Positions 41,963-54,027 of a stretch of DNA of 64,000 nucleotides are shown one piece after another. The translations under genes and the position numbers were made by a program. The stretch spans positions 3,249,189-3,313,188 of the forward strand of contig NC_031475.1 of assembly GCF_000006565.2 (NCBI RefSeq). Direction: 5' to 3'. Position 1 is the first letter of the stretch. Every line of letters begins with the position of its first letter. The stretch comes from Toxoplasma gondii ME49. Its lineage: Eukaryota > Apicomplexa > Conoidasida > Eucoccidiorida > Sarcocystidae. A model generated the notes under the pieces. That model saw nothing but the letters and a program-made list of their open reading frames with translations. It was not told the DNA's origin and did no database searches.

Positions 41963-44530
41963 GCGCTGGTGAAGGCGGGAGGGTGGAGATGCTCGAGAAA
42001 TGAGAACAGGGAAACAAAGGGAGAGGAGGCTGTCGTGTAGAAAGAGTTCGTCGATGGCGAGAGGTGCAAGCACTCGTTGGACAAGAATCCTCCTGGCTGC
42101 ATACGCTGTGCCGTTCCCGCACAAGAGAGACAGGACTGTGAGGCAGACAGGGGCAGAAACAGGCATGGAAGATGAATGCCTTGAAGCCCTTCTCGGGATC
42201 GTGATCTCCTTGGAGCATCCATCACTTCCGCTGGCGCTTGGAGGCCGCTAGCAGCAGGGTGTCAGCCCTTTCGGCGTTTAGGTTTGAGAATAATTGCTCT
42301 GCCGCTTTGCGTGCCAAGAAAAAAGTCTTTGCCAGCGGATACGCGCGTTGACGTTTTATTTTGCTCTTCATGAATGGATGTCAGCCTGTATGTGCTGCTC
42401 TGTTTTTCGTTTTCCTTAAAGGTTTTCTCTCCCGTGTAACGCATGCTTGCGCCTTTCTTTTGACTGCTTTCCACGCATCTGTCGCCTTGTCTTCCCGCGC
42501 ACACAAGCGGAGCGCAGAGTGTGTCTCACGAGAGGTCGATAGACCGAAGTTGTACCCCACAGTTTGGGCGTTTTCATACTCCGTTCTACGCGGTTGCTTT
42601 GTTTCTTCCTTCCTGCGCTCTCTCTTTCCAGAGTCCAAAAGCAAACCACGATCAATGGGCTCTGCAGCCATCCAAATCACAAACACGGCACCAAATGCGC
42701 ACAGACACCCGACAGCATGTATTCCAACGTTATAGGAACTCCTTAAATCTTGTGCTGTGACTGAGCAGTCCAACGTGTAAATCCCAAACCCTGCGACGTT
42801 GTAAGAAACACGTCCCCAAGCTCTCTCGCCACGAGACTCAGCTGTACAGACTCGTGGAAACCAGATCGAGATACCGCACTCCTGCGATCTACTCCGATTG
42901 TATTCGCAGATGTGTCTCTAGCTCCTGTGTGTCTCTGCCCTCACGAAAGTGGCAACATTGTTTCGTCGCGGATTCCTAACACGCGAAAAGGAAGCAAATC
43001 GCTGCGGCACAAATAAGGCTTCCGTGCTCGAGGATCAGAAGAGCGGAAACCGACTGTGGCAGAGCTGCTTAACTGGTTGCTGGTGCGATGGCTGCGTTAT
43101 TTTGGGTCACTGCGCGAGCTCGTGTCGAAGCAATATGTCCAACTGCGCATCGAAGTTGATCCTGATGAATCATAGACGGTAATGTGCAGCTGAACTTTCA
43201 CTTAATGAGCTAGCAGCTCATAAAAGGAATATGCTTGGAGATTGTAAAGCCTCCAACGGTTTACTCCTTCACGATGTGTACCGGATCCAAGTTCTGTTGT
43301 GTTAGCAGCGCAGTCATGATGATAAATGCTGTACTTGCCCGACAAGAATGTTTTACCGTTGAACCGTCATACCACAGCAGCCGTTTGCACCTTATTGTGG
43401 AGGCCCGTTGAGGTTCGTAACGCGCATCTGATTCACACTCACGCACTTCTGTGGTCTTTCCTCTCTTCGTAAGTGAACATCTGCGTTTAATTGTGAAGAA
43501 ACGAAGGAAGAAGTATAGGGAGAAAATGCGGATTTCAACTCCGGCAAATGGGTGAGATACAGTAGCCCTGGAACTTACGAACAGAGGCGGAAGATGTCAA
43601 AGAATCTGCGAGTGTTCCGTTTTCCAAACGAAACACACGGTCTCATTCAACCGGATAAACCGTTACACGGGTTACCTTGAGACACCGGAAAGGACTGGAC
43701 GAGAGCGGGAGCAGAAGAAGCCCAAGGCGCACAACACGCAAGTCGAACGGCGCAGGAAGACAAGAGCAGACGAGAGACAGGTGTAAAGAAAGTCGCAAGA
43801 CGTATAGATGATGCGTCAAGCAGACCGTGATCCCTGCGAGAGGAAGTTGCTCGTGATCCTGAAAGACTGTTTCCTTTCAAACGCATCCTAAGTGTGTCTT
43901 TCGTCTTTTTCGGCAATTCTAAGTCCGTCTTTTTGTTTTGTCGCGAAGTACGCGAGTCTAGTCAAATGCCTCGTGGCGAGCATTGGTGTGCGCGTGGCTT
44001 CGTTTCTCGTGTCCTCCTTGTCCCTTTCCCTTCTTCCCTTCTCTCTCATGTTCTTCCTGCTTCCCGCCCTTCCCCTTCTTCGGACTCTCCAGAGTCACTG
44101 GGGGCATCTGCGAACGAACGTGGACAAGCGTAGGCAAACGCAGGAAAAAACGACGATCATTGGCCGCAAAAGGTCAGCCACGCAGTTAAAAAACAGAGAC
44201 GAAAGGCCGGAAGAAGGGGAAGAAGCAACCGGCCTAGAAAGAAACGAAGTTAGAACTGCGGAAGACGGGCTCCAGAGCGAGAAATTGGGTTCGATACAAA
44301 ACAGAAGAAGGACAGACAGAATCGCCCAGACAAAGCAGAGAGAGAAAGCCGTGACTCCCCTGAAACCTTCTTGCTCCAAGCACCACTCCTGTCTACAGGC
44401 AGGCATACAGTTACAGCTCTACCTAAGTAGATGCACATACAGATGAAGCATGCCACACATGCGTGTACAGCTTGAAGATAATCCGTGTCGCAGAGGATAA
44501 TCCGTGTCGCCCTTCGACAGTTCGAAGTCC
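41963..44530. other. Convergent 3' region of adenylate kinase and IF-3
   Basis: No gene is recognised. The region should contain both 3' UTRs and perhaps a last small IF-3 exon. A direct repeat of GATAATCCGTGTCGC occurs at 44477-44491 and 44496-44510 (period 19). Open frames such as 42773-42381 (minus) and 43892-44446 (plus) have no supported start, splice sites or motif. Confidence 0.45.
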
Positions 44531-47416
44531 TCATCTCGTCCTCACCTGGAAAGCGGCAGCCTGCTCCTTCGAGCATGGCCAGATCTGAACTTTGATGACT
44601 GGCAAGCTGGCAAGCAACGACGCGTTGAGAGGGAGATGGAGAGGCCGTCCCACGTCGCGACACTCGCGAACGAAGCCGCCAATGAGGAGAACGAGGTGAC
44701 TCGTGCGCGCGCGCGTCTTCTTCTGGTGCATCTGGGCGACGACTTGCAGCTCCACGCGGTGGCCTGGAGAGAAACCGGAGCGGCCGCGACGCGCGCAGGC
44801 AGTTTCAGAAGAACGACAAGACAACGACTCGTCTAGAGCGGGGACTCGACTCTGTCGGGCGATCCCCAGAAAGCAGAGCTCGAAAGGCGAGGGAGCAAAA
44901 GCACCGTCCTCAAACGGGGGGCGAACGTCAACGGGAATGGCCCGCGGGAGGCAGAAAGACGGAAGAAAGAGAAAAAACGCATGAAGTGCAGAGGTGGAAG
45001 AAGGGACTGAGGAACACCGGGTGCGCAGACTGTGAGTTTGTTCACAGAAAGGACGTGGAGAGGAGAGGCAGTCAGGCAGAAAAGCGAATTCGACGAGAGA
45101 AGACGGAAGGACCCAAAAAGCCGCATAGAACAGGGAAGGTTGATGCCGTCACGAATAACACTGACTAGCGGCTTTTGTGTGGATGCCCCAGATCGCGTTC
45201 TGTCAGAAGACAGCCAGGACCTCTGCAGGAGAGTGGAGGGAACCTGGTAGAAAAATGGGAAGCGGCGGAAGAAATGACCATGAAAAACGCCAAAGGAGAC
45301 CACATGTGCGCACCACGCTGGTAAGAAAGATGAAGGAATTGTATACCTTGAGACAGAAATTTCCTCGCAGTCTGGGCACTCCTCAGCATATCGCGCTCGT
45401 CCGCAACACCGTTGATCCTCACGGCTGCAGAGAAGCAAGACATATATATCTCCAGCGAACAGAATTCGCACCACAGTTTGTGTCGCACTTAACCTGTTCT
45501 TGAGGCAGCATACCAGGCGCCTCACAAGCCGCTTTAGAGGGTTCCTAGCAACGCGCGCGTGACACGGATGCTTCAGACCCACACTCGACGCGTGGTGTTG
45601 TTACCGAATTCGTTTTAGCGACCTCTTCCGCCATCCGTTCCAACGCATGTCTTCGGTGTTTTCACTCTCTCCACAAACACCATTTCTATACGTTCCCCTC
45701 TCCCCTTTTTCTGCACCATCGTCGCCGATCCAGAAATCCACCAGCTGAGCCCGCTGTACCCTCCGTCTACCAAGAATGGCCGGCTGCATGCAACCACTTC
45801 CTTTCGAGTTCATGTCTCACTTTTAATCTTCAAAGACGGGTCAAAGGCGAATGTGCCCACATCTGCCTCCCGAGCTCCCCCCAACTCTCGACTTTCGAGC
45901 CCAACGGCCGCCGCTTTGGCTCCTTCCTCCGACCGCAAGTCCGCGGCCTCGCCGCCTGCTCCGCCGCTGGTCGCCCCCTCCTTCATTTCAACTCCTCCGT
46001 CGGTGCTTCCGCGCCTTCCGACCTCTCCAGAAAAACTGTACCCCACGCGAAACGCAGCGGGGACTTGCATCGCCTTCGCGCGGGCCTGGCGCAGCTGCTG
46101 CTGTTCCAGGAAGTCCGACAGACTTGAAGTGAGCACACAGACCGGAAGCTTCGCGCTGCTGCCTGCGAGGACGACGGCTTCCAAGCCTCGCCTCTCTGCC
46201 TCCTCGAGCGCGGCGACACCCGACATGTCTCCCAGCAACTCGCGGCGACTGCGTGGGCTGGCCCCCGCGCGATCGCCTGCTTCTGATGCTTCGGAGGCAG
46301 CTTCCACGAGAACGCGCACGACAGGCAGAGACGCGATGTCCGAGGCAAACAGGTTCCCCTGCACGCGGCTGTCGCGGTCGCTCTGGAAAGCGAAACAGGC
46401 AGGAAACAGAGACCAGAGACCGCAAAGATCGAAGGGATCATGTTCACAATCGAACGGCAGCTGCATGCGCGTACGTCGAAAGCGGACGTGAACACGCGAC
46501 GGGAGGAAACTGCAACAGTTTCGCATCCATAGACATAAGTGTAGACAAAGAGACGTAGAAGGGGAAGCATTTGTGCGAGGTGGGGAAAGAGAGAGGCAAG
46601 AATGTAGTTTGACAATTCTGTCAACAGTCGAAATCGGCACGTCGACTCTGCGCACATGTTTACATATACACCTGCATATATGTAAACGTATATGTGCACA
46701 TATGAATATATATATATATATATATGTTTATATGCAGAGTGGTGAACAGCAAATGGGAGAGTGTTTTCGAGAAGGAGGCGTGAGCCGCTGGTCATGCTTA
46801 CAGCCGAAGAGAAAGATTTCGTTCTTGCAAGCAAGCGACGAAGAGGTGCAGTTGCTGTTTCACTCTTTGTCTTCCACGACAGAGTCTGCGGCTGTCTAGA
46901 AAGATCTTCAAAAGAAGTCAGGCTCGCGTAGCTCCTCGCCAGAAAAGGCGTCTGGGACTGCCGGCCGTTCAGGACGCTGTGCTGCGACAGGCATGAGAGG
47001 CGCGTGCGCCAACGGACATAGAGAATGGCGTCAGGGAAGCCAGCCCAAGAAGCACCCTGGGCAGCAGCCGGTTCTGTTTCTCGCTTTTCGATCTCTCGGT
47101 GACAGGGCGGTTGGGCGAAGCATGCAGACGGACAAGTGAAAAGGCTCGAAGCGCCAGAGTCCAAAGGTGAGGCGTAGCCCTGCAAAGGACATGCACCCTC
47201 CCGCCAAGGTGATGCGGCAGGTTCCCCTGCATCGGAAGACTCGGCAACCCTCTCAGTTTGCGTCGGCGAAGTCCACAGTCGCTCGTCATGAAGACGCGAG
47301 GAAAGACCTGTGCGAGGGGGCCGAACAGCAAGCGGCCGCCTAAGAAGCCGCCGGCCTCGGCTTGCCACTTGCCGAGAAAGGCGTTGAACGCACTGTTCAC
47401 GAAGTCCCCCGACCAT
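44531..47416 (-). CDS. Bacterial-type translation initiation factor IF-3, organellar (at least 4 exons)
   Basis: IF-3 binds the small ribosomal subunit and keeps it from joining the large one. A eukaryote uses this type only in mitochondria or plastids. Exons 47416-46802, 46382-45821, 45424-45347 and 44763-44546 join in phase 0, 1, 1. If the last exon reads through, it stops at 44531 and the protein has 495 residues. A good donor after AAAFQ (GTGAGG at 44545-44540) leaves room for a further tiny exon. The N-terminus is basic and targeting-like (QRLSRQVASRGRRLLRRPLA). The IF-3 N-domain is recognisable in SLPVVRVLVE, then ALEEAERRGLEAVVLAG and LPVCVLTSSLSDFLEQQQL. The C-domain is rebuilt across junctions: KIKTVRINGVADERDMLRSA, RKFLSQGHRVELQVVAQM and PVIKVQIWP. 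It is divergent from the bacterial family, with a low-complexity acidic linker of about 90 residues between domains. Confidence 0.8.
46704..46734. repeat. TA microsatellite in IF-3 intron 1
   Basis: A TA-dinucleotide tract of about 20-30 bp within the intron between the targeting exon and the N-domain exon. Confidence 0.9.
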
Positions 47417-48750
47417 CTTGGCTCACAACCATGGCGAATTCTCCCGTTCAAGGAACAGGAAGACACACTGCCAGTCCGCGTTCGGCGTCTTGCCGTGCTT
47501 CCCAACTTGTCGGATAGGTGGAGCAGCGAGAGGCGCCGTGGTCACGGTGTGCGGTTGAGAAAACGTGAGACGCAACGAAAGGGTCGAGGGTAGGAAAAGC
47601 GTTTGCGTAGAATTTTTGTGGCTGCAGAAACACGCTTCAGAGTGTCGAGGACGAGAGGATTGCCGTTCTTTGCTAGAGTGGAACGCGCGGCGGAAACGAA
47701 TAGGCGAAGCTCGACAGGTGCCGGGCATGAGGGATGGATCGGCTTTCAGGAACTTCGACGAAGCGTTTTAACGGAAGCGGAACCTGAGACACCCGATGAT
47801 TCAACGAATTTAGAGCGGAACCTGAAGAACATGCCAGCGACGAATGAGTACGTAAACGTTGACTGCACCAGGGGCAAGAAAAGAATCTCTTGTTACGACA
47901 ACGCAAAAAGAGACTCCTGATTAGTCACATGTGTCTCCTCCGGTCGAGAGTCTTGGGATCTTGTGCCGCTTCCGATTTCCGAAATCAAGTTGCGCCACGT
48001 TAAGGCAGAGCTCTGCCGTTCTTTGCGATAAGTCTTGCAGGACAGCACATGCTCTCACCAGCGTCTCAAAGATTTGGCAGAAAGAGAGGCAAGTTATGGA
48101 AAAGGGAACCGACGCATGTGGAATAACAAAATTACAAACGCGCGAGCCTTATCTCCTGTTTCGAAAATTTACTCCGCTGCATGTGTATGTCCTCGGCCCG
48201 CATGCAACGGCGAGGTATTTGTACAGATGGAAGACGGACGCTCTTTGACGAAGATTCTCCATATTTGGACAGAAACAGTTTGTTGCGTTTTCGTATGGCT
48301 TTTGCCTGTTAAAAGGACACGGACACACACTGCGGCGGAAACTGCAACATTGCTGTCCTCGGGACACAGCGGCGAGATGCATGCACAGTGCGCCGCATTC
48401 CACACGTAGAGACAGTTTTCCATCGCAACTTCTTGAGAATACGGTAGATCTCGACGCAGTACCAACACAGAAGTGCCACAACTTGTGGCGTAGGTACAGA
48501 CAAGAAACGCCCTCGCTGTGCTTTCGCTTTAGCCTCACGTGGAACTGGCTTATGCTGACTCATCTGTTCGCGGTATGTTTCTTTTGCTTCTGAATGACCT
48601 GCCGCGCGTCTCGAAGAAGCAAGCTTGTCTTGAAGAAATGACGGTTTCTTTGGTCATCGTAAGAGTGCAGTTGCCGCGACCAATCCACTCTACTCTCCTG
48701 TCGCCTAGTTCCCGCCCCTTTTCCGTTTCGACTCCTGTTTTCGCTCAACT
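47417..48750. promoter_or_regulatory. Head-to-head promoter region of IF-3 and the FKBP isomerase
   Basis: This 1.3 kb lies between divergent ATGs at 47416 (minus) and 48751 (plus). It contains one TGCATGC at 48378-48384, about 370 bp upstream of the FKBP ATG. That motif is enriched in coccidian promoters, though whether it acts here is unknown. No other element can be named. Confidence 0.45.
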
Positions 48751-51700
48751 ATGAAAATGCCAGAGTCTGCCCTTCGCTTTGTTTCCCGTCTGTCTCCTCG
48801 AACGCGATCCGCATATCGTCACTTTCGGTCGCGTCACTTTCTCGGCCGAAGCTCGTTGAGCTCGGCTTTGCCTATAGAAACATCGCAGGTCGTTTTCACT
48901 GGTTCACGCGCTCAAGAATCAACGAGTGCGCTACGCTTTTGCAGCCATCCAGGTGGTTTTTCTTCCACTCGTTGCCGCGTGTTGTCGTCGGTTTCTGCAG
49001 CTATGGTGCTCGTGCCCTCATTCCGTGTAAGTCAACGAATATGCCCAACCATTTTTTGTGGCTGTCGGCGTTTTGGTTCGAATAGCTCGGTTGATAACGA
49101 AAACGCTTTCGCGTTCAGCTCTTCGCACGAAAAGACGCTTGTGGGTCAATTCGCTTCACTCGCCTTTCGAGGCGGTCTCCCCTATATTCCTTCAGTAAGA
49201 AGGGCCTCTCTTCGTGTCTCTTCGCATGGATTTTCGACAGGCTGGTCGCCGCTGCCCTCCAGTCCAGCTGGCGGGAGCCTCGAAGGGCAAACCTCCCGCG
49301 AGTCGTCTCGAGAGCTTCCACGCTCCGCCAGACGCGCCGCGCTTCTCGCCCTGGCCACTGGCGCGTTGTGGGTGAGTCTGTGTGACTGCGAGAACACAGT
49401 CCGCCGGCTGGATAAGATATGGATTGGAGCAAGAGGGGGACGACGACATGAACGCGTCGAGCAACGCCAGGAGGAGACTGGAGAGAGAGAACTTGGAGCG
49501 GTCCCGTTGTTTTCGTCTTCCCTTCATCCGCAGACAGACTCGAGGCCAGCGGCTTGGTGTCAAGAGAAGCCAGCCAGTGAAGAAACAAAGTCTCTGGCGA
49601 AAAGTGGGGAAACATCAGCCATCGATGCGCAACGAGAAACGCAGCCTCCAAAACCCAGAACGCGGCCGTTTGTAATTACTAAGGAAAAATACTTGGAAAA
49701 AAAGTTCGCCAAGTCTTCAGAATATCGCCGTACGGAATCAGGTGAGGGCGATGAACGCTGCACGGATTGTGAATGGTTCGAGTCTTCTTCACCACCTCGG
49801 CTTTTCTGCATCTTCTTTTCAGAACTGATGTTTCCTTACGCTTTCCTCCCTGCTCTTTCCTCTCTGTTTGCATCCACAGCTCATGTCAGTTTGCGCTTTC
49901 GTGACCGCTTCCTGTCGTGGGGCGTCCATTCCTCTGACTAGCTCTCTTGCTCTGTTGCGCTGATGTGTGATCGAGGGTGTCTTTTTCTTCACTGCTTTTC
50001 TGCACCGCCTTTTCGTAGCGTCTTTGTCACTGTCCTGTTCGAACGTCCTCATCGGGCATGCCTTTTGGAGTGCCGGGTGTCTCCTCTGTCTGTTGGGCGC
50101 TCTCTCACCGTGGATGAGAACCTCCTGCGTGCTCCTGTTGGGGTGAGGCACTTTGCCTGTCGGTATCGTCCTCATTTTTACGGACGATGCGCGTTTGTGC
50201 GCTCGCATTCACCATTCGTTCGGCCACTTCACTTGAATCTCGGCATTCTGGTCCTTTCCCCTCTCTTTTCCACCGAATGGGATTTCTCGATCTGTCAACA
50301 GGAATGCGTATCTGCGAAAAAGAGGAAGGCCACGGTGAACGAGTCGTCGGCCCTGGCGACGTTGTGTGGCTGCAGTATGAAGCCCGCCGCGCAAGCGATG
50401 ATCAGATTTTCGAGAGCACCTACGCTGCCCGTCTTCCCACTTTCCTCCTCAAACTGTTTTATTTGTGAGGCTCTCGAAGCAAAGAGCGCTCGAGCTTTCC
50501 CCCGCACTTCGGTATTCACCTGCATGGATTTCATTCCTAGACTCGGCCTCGGTCCGCGCGAATGCTCCGTCCTCCACACACCCACACACACATCGAAGCA
50601 CGCCCTGTGCGAGTTCCTTGCCGTGTCTCAGAGTCCCCGTATTCGCATACAGTGAGGGTCCGCTGTTCTTGAAACCGAAAGCGCATCTACGTGTCTCCTT
50701 GTGTGTTTCGTTCGACAAGTCTTGTCAAAGCCCACCAAAACGAGACAAAACGTGCTACCAGTCCTCGTTCATGGAGAGAGCAATTGTAGCGGATTCGAGG
50801 CTCTGGGGGCATGTATCGGGCGTATATGCTTTGGGTTTGGCTTTATCCTTTGTCTTCGTCGACTTCTGTAGTGGCTGAGGTTCGTCCACGTCTCGGAGGG
50901 ACCACGGAAAGTGCTGGTAACGGGGGGCGATAGCAAGACAGTCTGTCGTCTTTCTGCTGGACACGCGAGGTGCTGGTAGCTGCTCTGATTGACGAACGGT
51001 GTCACTGGCCTGATCGTTTAGGCGAGTTTTCGCTCCCTTGGCTGCAGAAGTCGTCCTCCTATGTGACCGTCAGGCTGGGATTTATGGTTCTTCTAACTGA
51101 ACTGTGCCTCTACCGTTCAGCGTGTGTTTTATGTGGAACAAACGCAACTGCGCCGTCAAAGTTAAGTTATACATCTTTTCTCCAAGATGCGTAACGTGTC
51201 ATGCGCCTCTTTGACCGCCTCAATCTCTACACTCTATAGCACCAGGAAGGGAATTGTAGATTCCTCGTATTTTTCTCTTTGCTTGTGCAGACTGGGAAAG
51301 CGAGACATCGGCAGCGACGCTATGCCTGACGGCCCATACGTCCGCGCACGAGTCAGCTGTGGGGATGTCTGCAGTTCCCCGCCTTCCTCTTCTGTTCTTC
51401 TCGGCGAATGTTCTGCTGTCGAACTTAAGTCACCTTTGCAGAGGACAGAGAGAGGTTTCAACTCCAACCTTCAGAACTTACATAAAAGCCGAGTGAACGG
51501 CGAAAAGGCAGAGTCCGACACGTCAGTGGCAGGGCAGACATCGCGGAGGAAAGACAGGGAGGACGGTGGCTCTGCTGCGCCGTGTAGTCCTCAAGCTGGC
51601 CACAACGTTCCAGCGTTACAATTGGAACAGAAGAGTGGAGCAGGGAAAGAGAGGGCAGATATCGTGTCCGTGGAGAAAGGATTTCATCCACTTATTCCTG

Positions 51701-53079
51701 CGCTTGACGAGGGCATTCGAGGCATGCGCGTCGGAGGTGAGGGATGGACAGAAGGAGGTAGAGAAGACTGGAGGGAAGAAGAGAACAAAGGAAACGGTGA
51801 ACAGCAAGCTCGTCGATCCACTCAGGAGAGGCAGATGTGGTGGGAGCGGGAGTGCTTTGTGTCGGAAAGGAAATTCGCAGAAAATGCATTGTTTTTGCTT
51901 CGTCCATATGTCTGGAAACGTTGTCTTGAACTCTTTCCAGAACCGAGATAGACATTCGAATTGCAGGTGGCGTCACTTTGCGTGGCCGTTGATGAGAATG
52001 CTGCTGCAGGGGCCTCTTTAGGCAGTGGGTACAGCTGCATAAACTTTTCCGGAATGTCGCTGTCGGAGACACTACTAGTTGAAATATCACCAAGTCTGGT
52101 GCATATTTATCGCTGTATGTAGATATATTTTCACGTAGTCGACAAAGTGTCCATGGGTTTTGTATTATGTGGATATTTTCAATGTTCGCAAGCATCTAGG
52201 ATTTTGATCGTGATTTTGATGGGAAGGCTTCGTGGCCGCAGTGAACGCTGAGGTAGCTTTCCAATGTTAATGTTGCCAAAATGACGCTAAATTTGTTGGA
52301 AATGTGTCGATGACAGTGAATTCATGCGTCGCACTGAGAGGGGAGCGCTACTTGGGGTGCACCTTCATTCTGAGGTGATATTTGTGCGTCCTTGTTAGGA
52401 ATCCGAGAGCTCATTGTCCCTCCCTATCTCGCATATCCCTTTATGTGCCAAGAGGTGAGGTACCCGCACGAAATGGAACTGATTTCTCCGCACACCGGCA
52501 AGCCAGGGACTGATGGTTCCATAACTACAAAATGGCATGCTTCTTCTAAGGCAGTAGCCTGTGGCGGTCTCAGAATATCAGTCTACGTGGACAAAACGTC
52601 AAGTAGAGGTTGATTGTTTTCTAACTCGTACCTGTTCCGTTCCATCTTAGCCCCAGAGGTAGGTGCGAATACGTCATACTCACATCCTATTCGTTCTGTG
52701 CTTGGAAAACTCGCGACTCGAACTCACACCAGTAGAAGCGTTGTATACCACCAGCAGGAAATTCCCAGGGGTGGAAGGTTTTGCTGCAAACAGGGGTGCA
52801 GCGGTGTGCATCAGTCTCGCCAGTAGTGGTTCTTGTGTATGCGTGCTCGACCACATTATAGCAGGAACAGTGCCACGTGACGCGAGCGGAACATGTCTCG
52901 TGTACTCTGTTCGTTTGTTGTCTCTCCCTGCTTTGCCGTAGGTTCTAGTATATGAGGTTCACGTGTTGTGGATCGGAGAAACGTTGCCCAAGTCGGATTC
53001 ACTTTGGATCCGTCTCAAGCGAGTGGGTGACGTTCTTTGGAAATCCACAGGGAAGGGCGAGGAACCGAAGGTTCCATGA
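48751..53079 (+). CDS. FKBP-type peptidyl-prolyl isomerase, plastid-like (at least 5 exons)
   Basis: This is a cis-trans prolyl isomerase of the FKBP fold. Exons 48751-49741, 50302-50464, 51291-51736, 52399-52454 and 52942-53079 join in phase 1, 2, 1, 0 and give 597 residues. The N-terminal 300 or so residues are Ser/Arg-rich and targeting-like (ALRFVSRLSPRTRSAYRHFR), with a hydrophobic segment near AALLALATGALWVSL. The domain reads TESGMRICEKEEGHGERVVG, VVWLQYEARRASDDQIFEST, then an insert of about 140 residues mostly from exon 3. It continues with GFHPLIPALDEGIRGMRVGG, IRELIVPPYLAYP and VLVYEVHVLWIGE. The Trp on the floor of the FKBP12 pocket is replaced (PALDEG), and IPALDEGIRGM with GGIRELIVPP resembles plant chloroplast FKBPs. 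The loop before VLVYEV is about ten residues short, so a small exon between 52455 and 52941 may be missing. CCCCAGAG at 52651-52658 is one candidate. Confidence 0.85.
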
Positions 53080-54027
53080 AGGTGCCCCCTTCGTCTACGC
53101 TACCTGGAAGTATCTTGGGTGGTACATCTGGCATTACGGGCTCTGTCTTTTCTTTATCCTGAACAAGTAGATATTCGTAGAAGTTTGCAGGTTGTACCCC
53201 GCCAGTCCTTTGGCCTTAGATGTTTCGCCCTGAGCACTACGCCGCCATCTGCAGCTCCAGCGTTTTGTGAGTTCACTCGAATGATGATTTGGTACGGGTG
53301 CGAGTAGACGCCCTCTTGAAGTGATAAGGGATCTACGAATGCTGTCTGCAGACACTGTCGTCCTTCATTCCTTGGCTCCCTGGTTACACATAAAGAAACG
53401 GATCTTTTGAGGTAAAACAAGACTTCTTAGCGTCACCGTCTTCTCAGATGCTACGTTATTTTGTTGGTGGACACTCTACGGAGGAGCGTGAGACGAAGCT
53501 CAGACAGTACAGATGGAAATGTCGAACTTTCCAGGCGAAGCTAAAGCTTACGGTCGCAATTTGTCGCGTGAACCAGCGAACTTAATCAAGGGTCTTGCCT
53601 CAAAAGGTCAACATTTTCATAAGGAGACCGTGTGATTGAGCACGATTTAGTGCAAACAGTCAATACACGTCTCAGTTACAACAAATCAGGGAAAGTCACA
53701 AAAGGACGGATTGTAGACACCGATGTTGATTTGATTGTACAGAGGAGACAGTTGTTGAAGCGCCGCCGGTGATCAACACTGAGCCACGTGTTTCCACACG
53801 AAAATGAGAAAGACGGCCTCAAGACTTTGGTTCTTGGGTCATCTGTGAAATACTCAGTAAGTGACACAGATGGGACAAAGGTGCCGCCGCTTTGGGCGTC
53901 ACTCTCCTTTGTGTTCCAGTAGAGATGATAGATCGGCATATCGATGCTCGCATTTTCTCTTAATTTTTGTCTTTGTTGTAAAAAGAATGTGGACCCCGGG
54001 CACGTCCATTTGTTGCCCCTACGTCCA
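53080..54027. other. FKBP 3' side, no gene seen
   Basis: This holds the FKBP 3' UTR and the downstream region of the convergent small cysteine-rich gene. Open frames are short and overlap one another. I see no repeat or RNA gene. Confidence 0.45.

Noticed and set aside
45983..46801. Continuation of the IF-3 exon 1 frame to 477 codons
   Set aside because: It reads through a microsatellite intron. The donor at 46801 joined to the acceptor at 46383 restores the IF-3 N-domain in phase.
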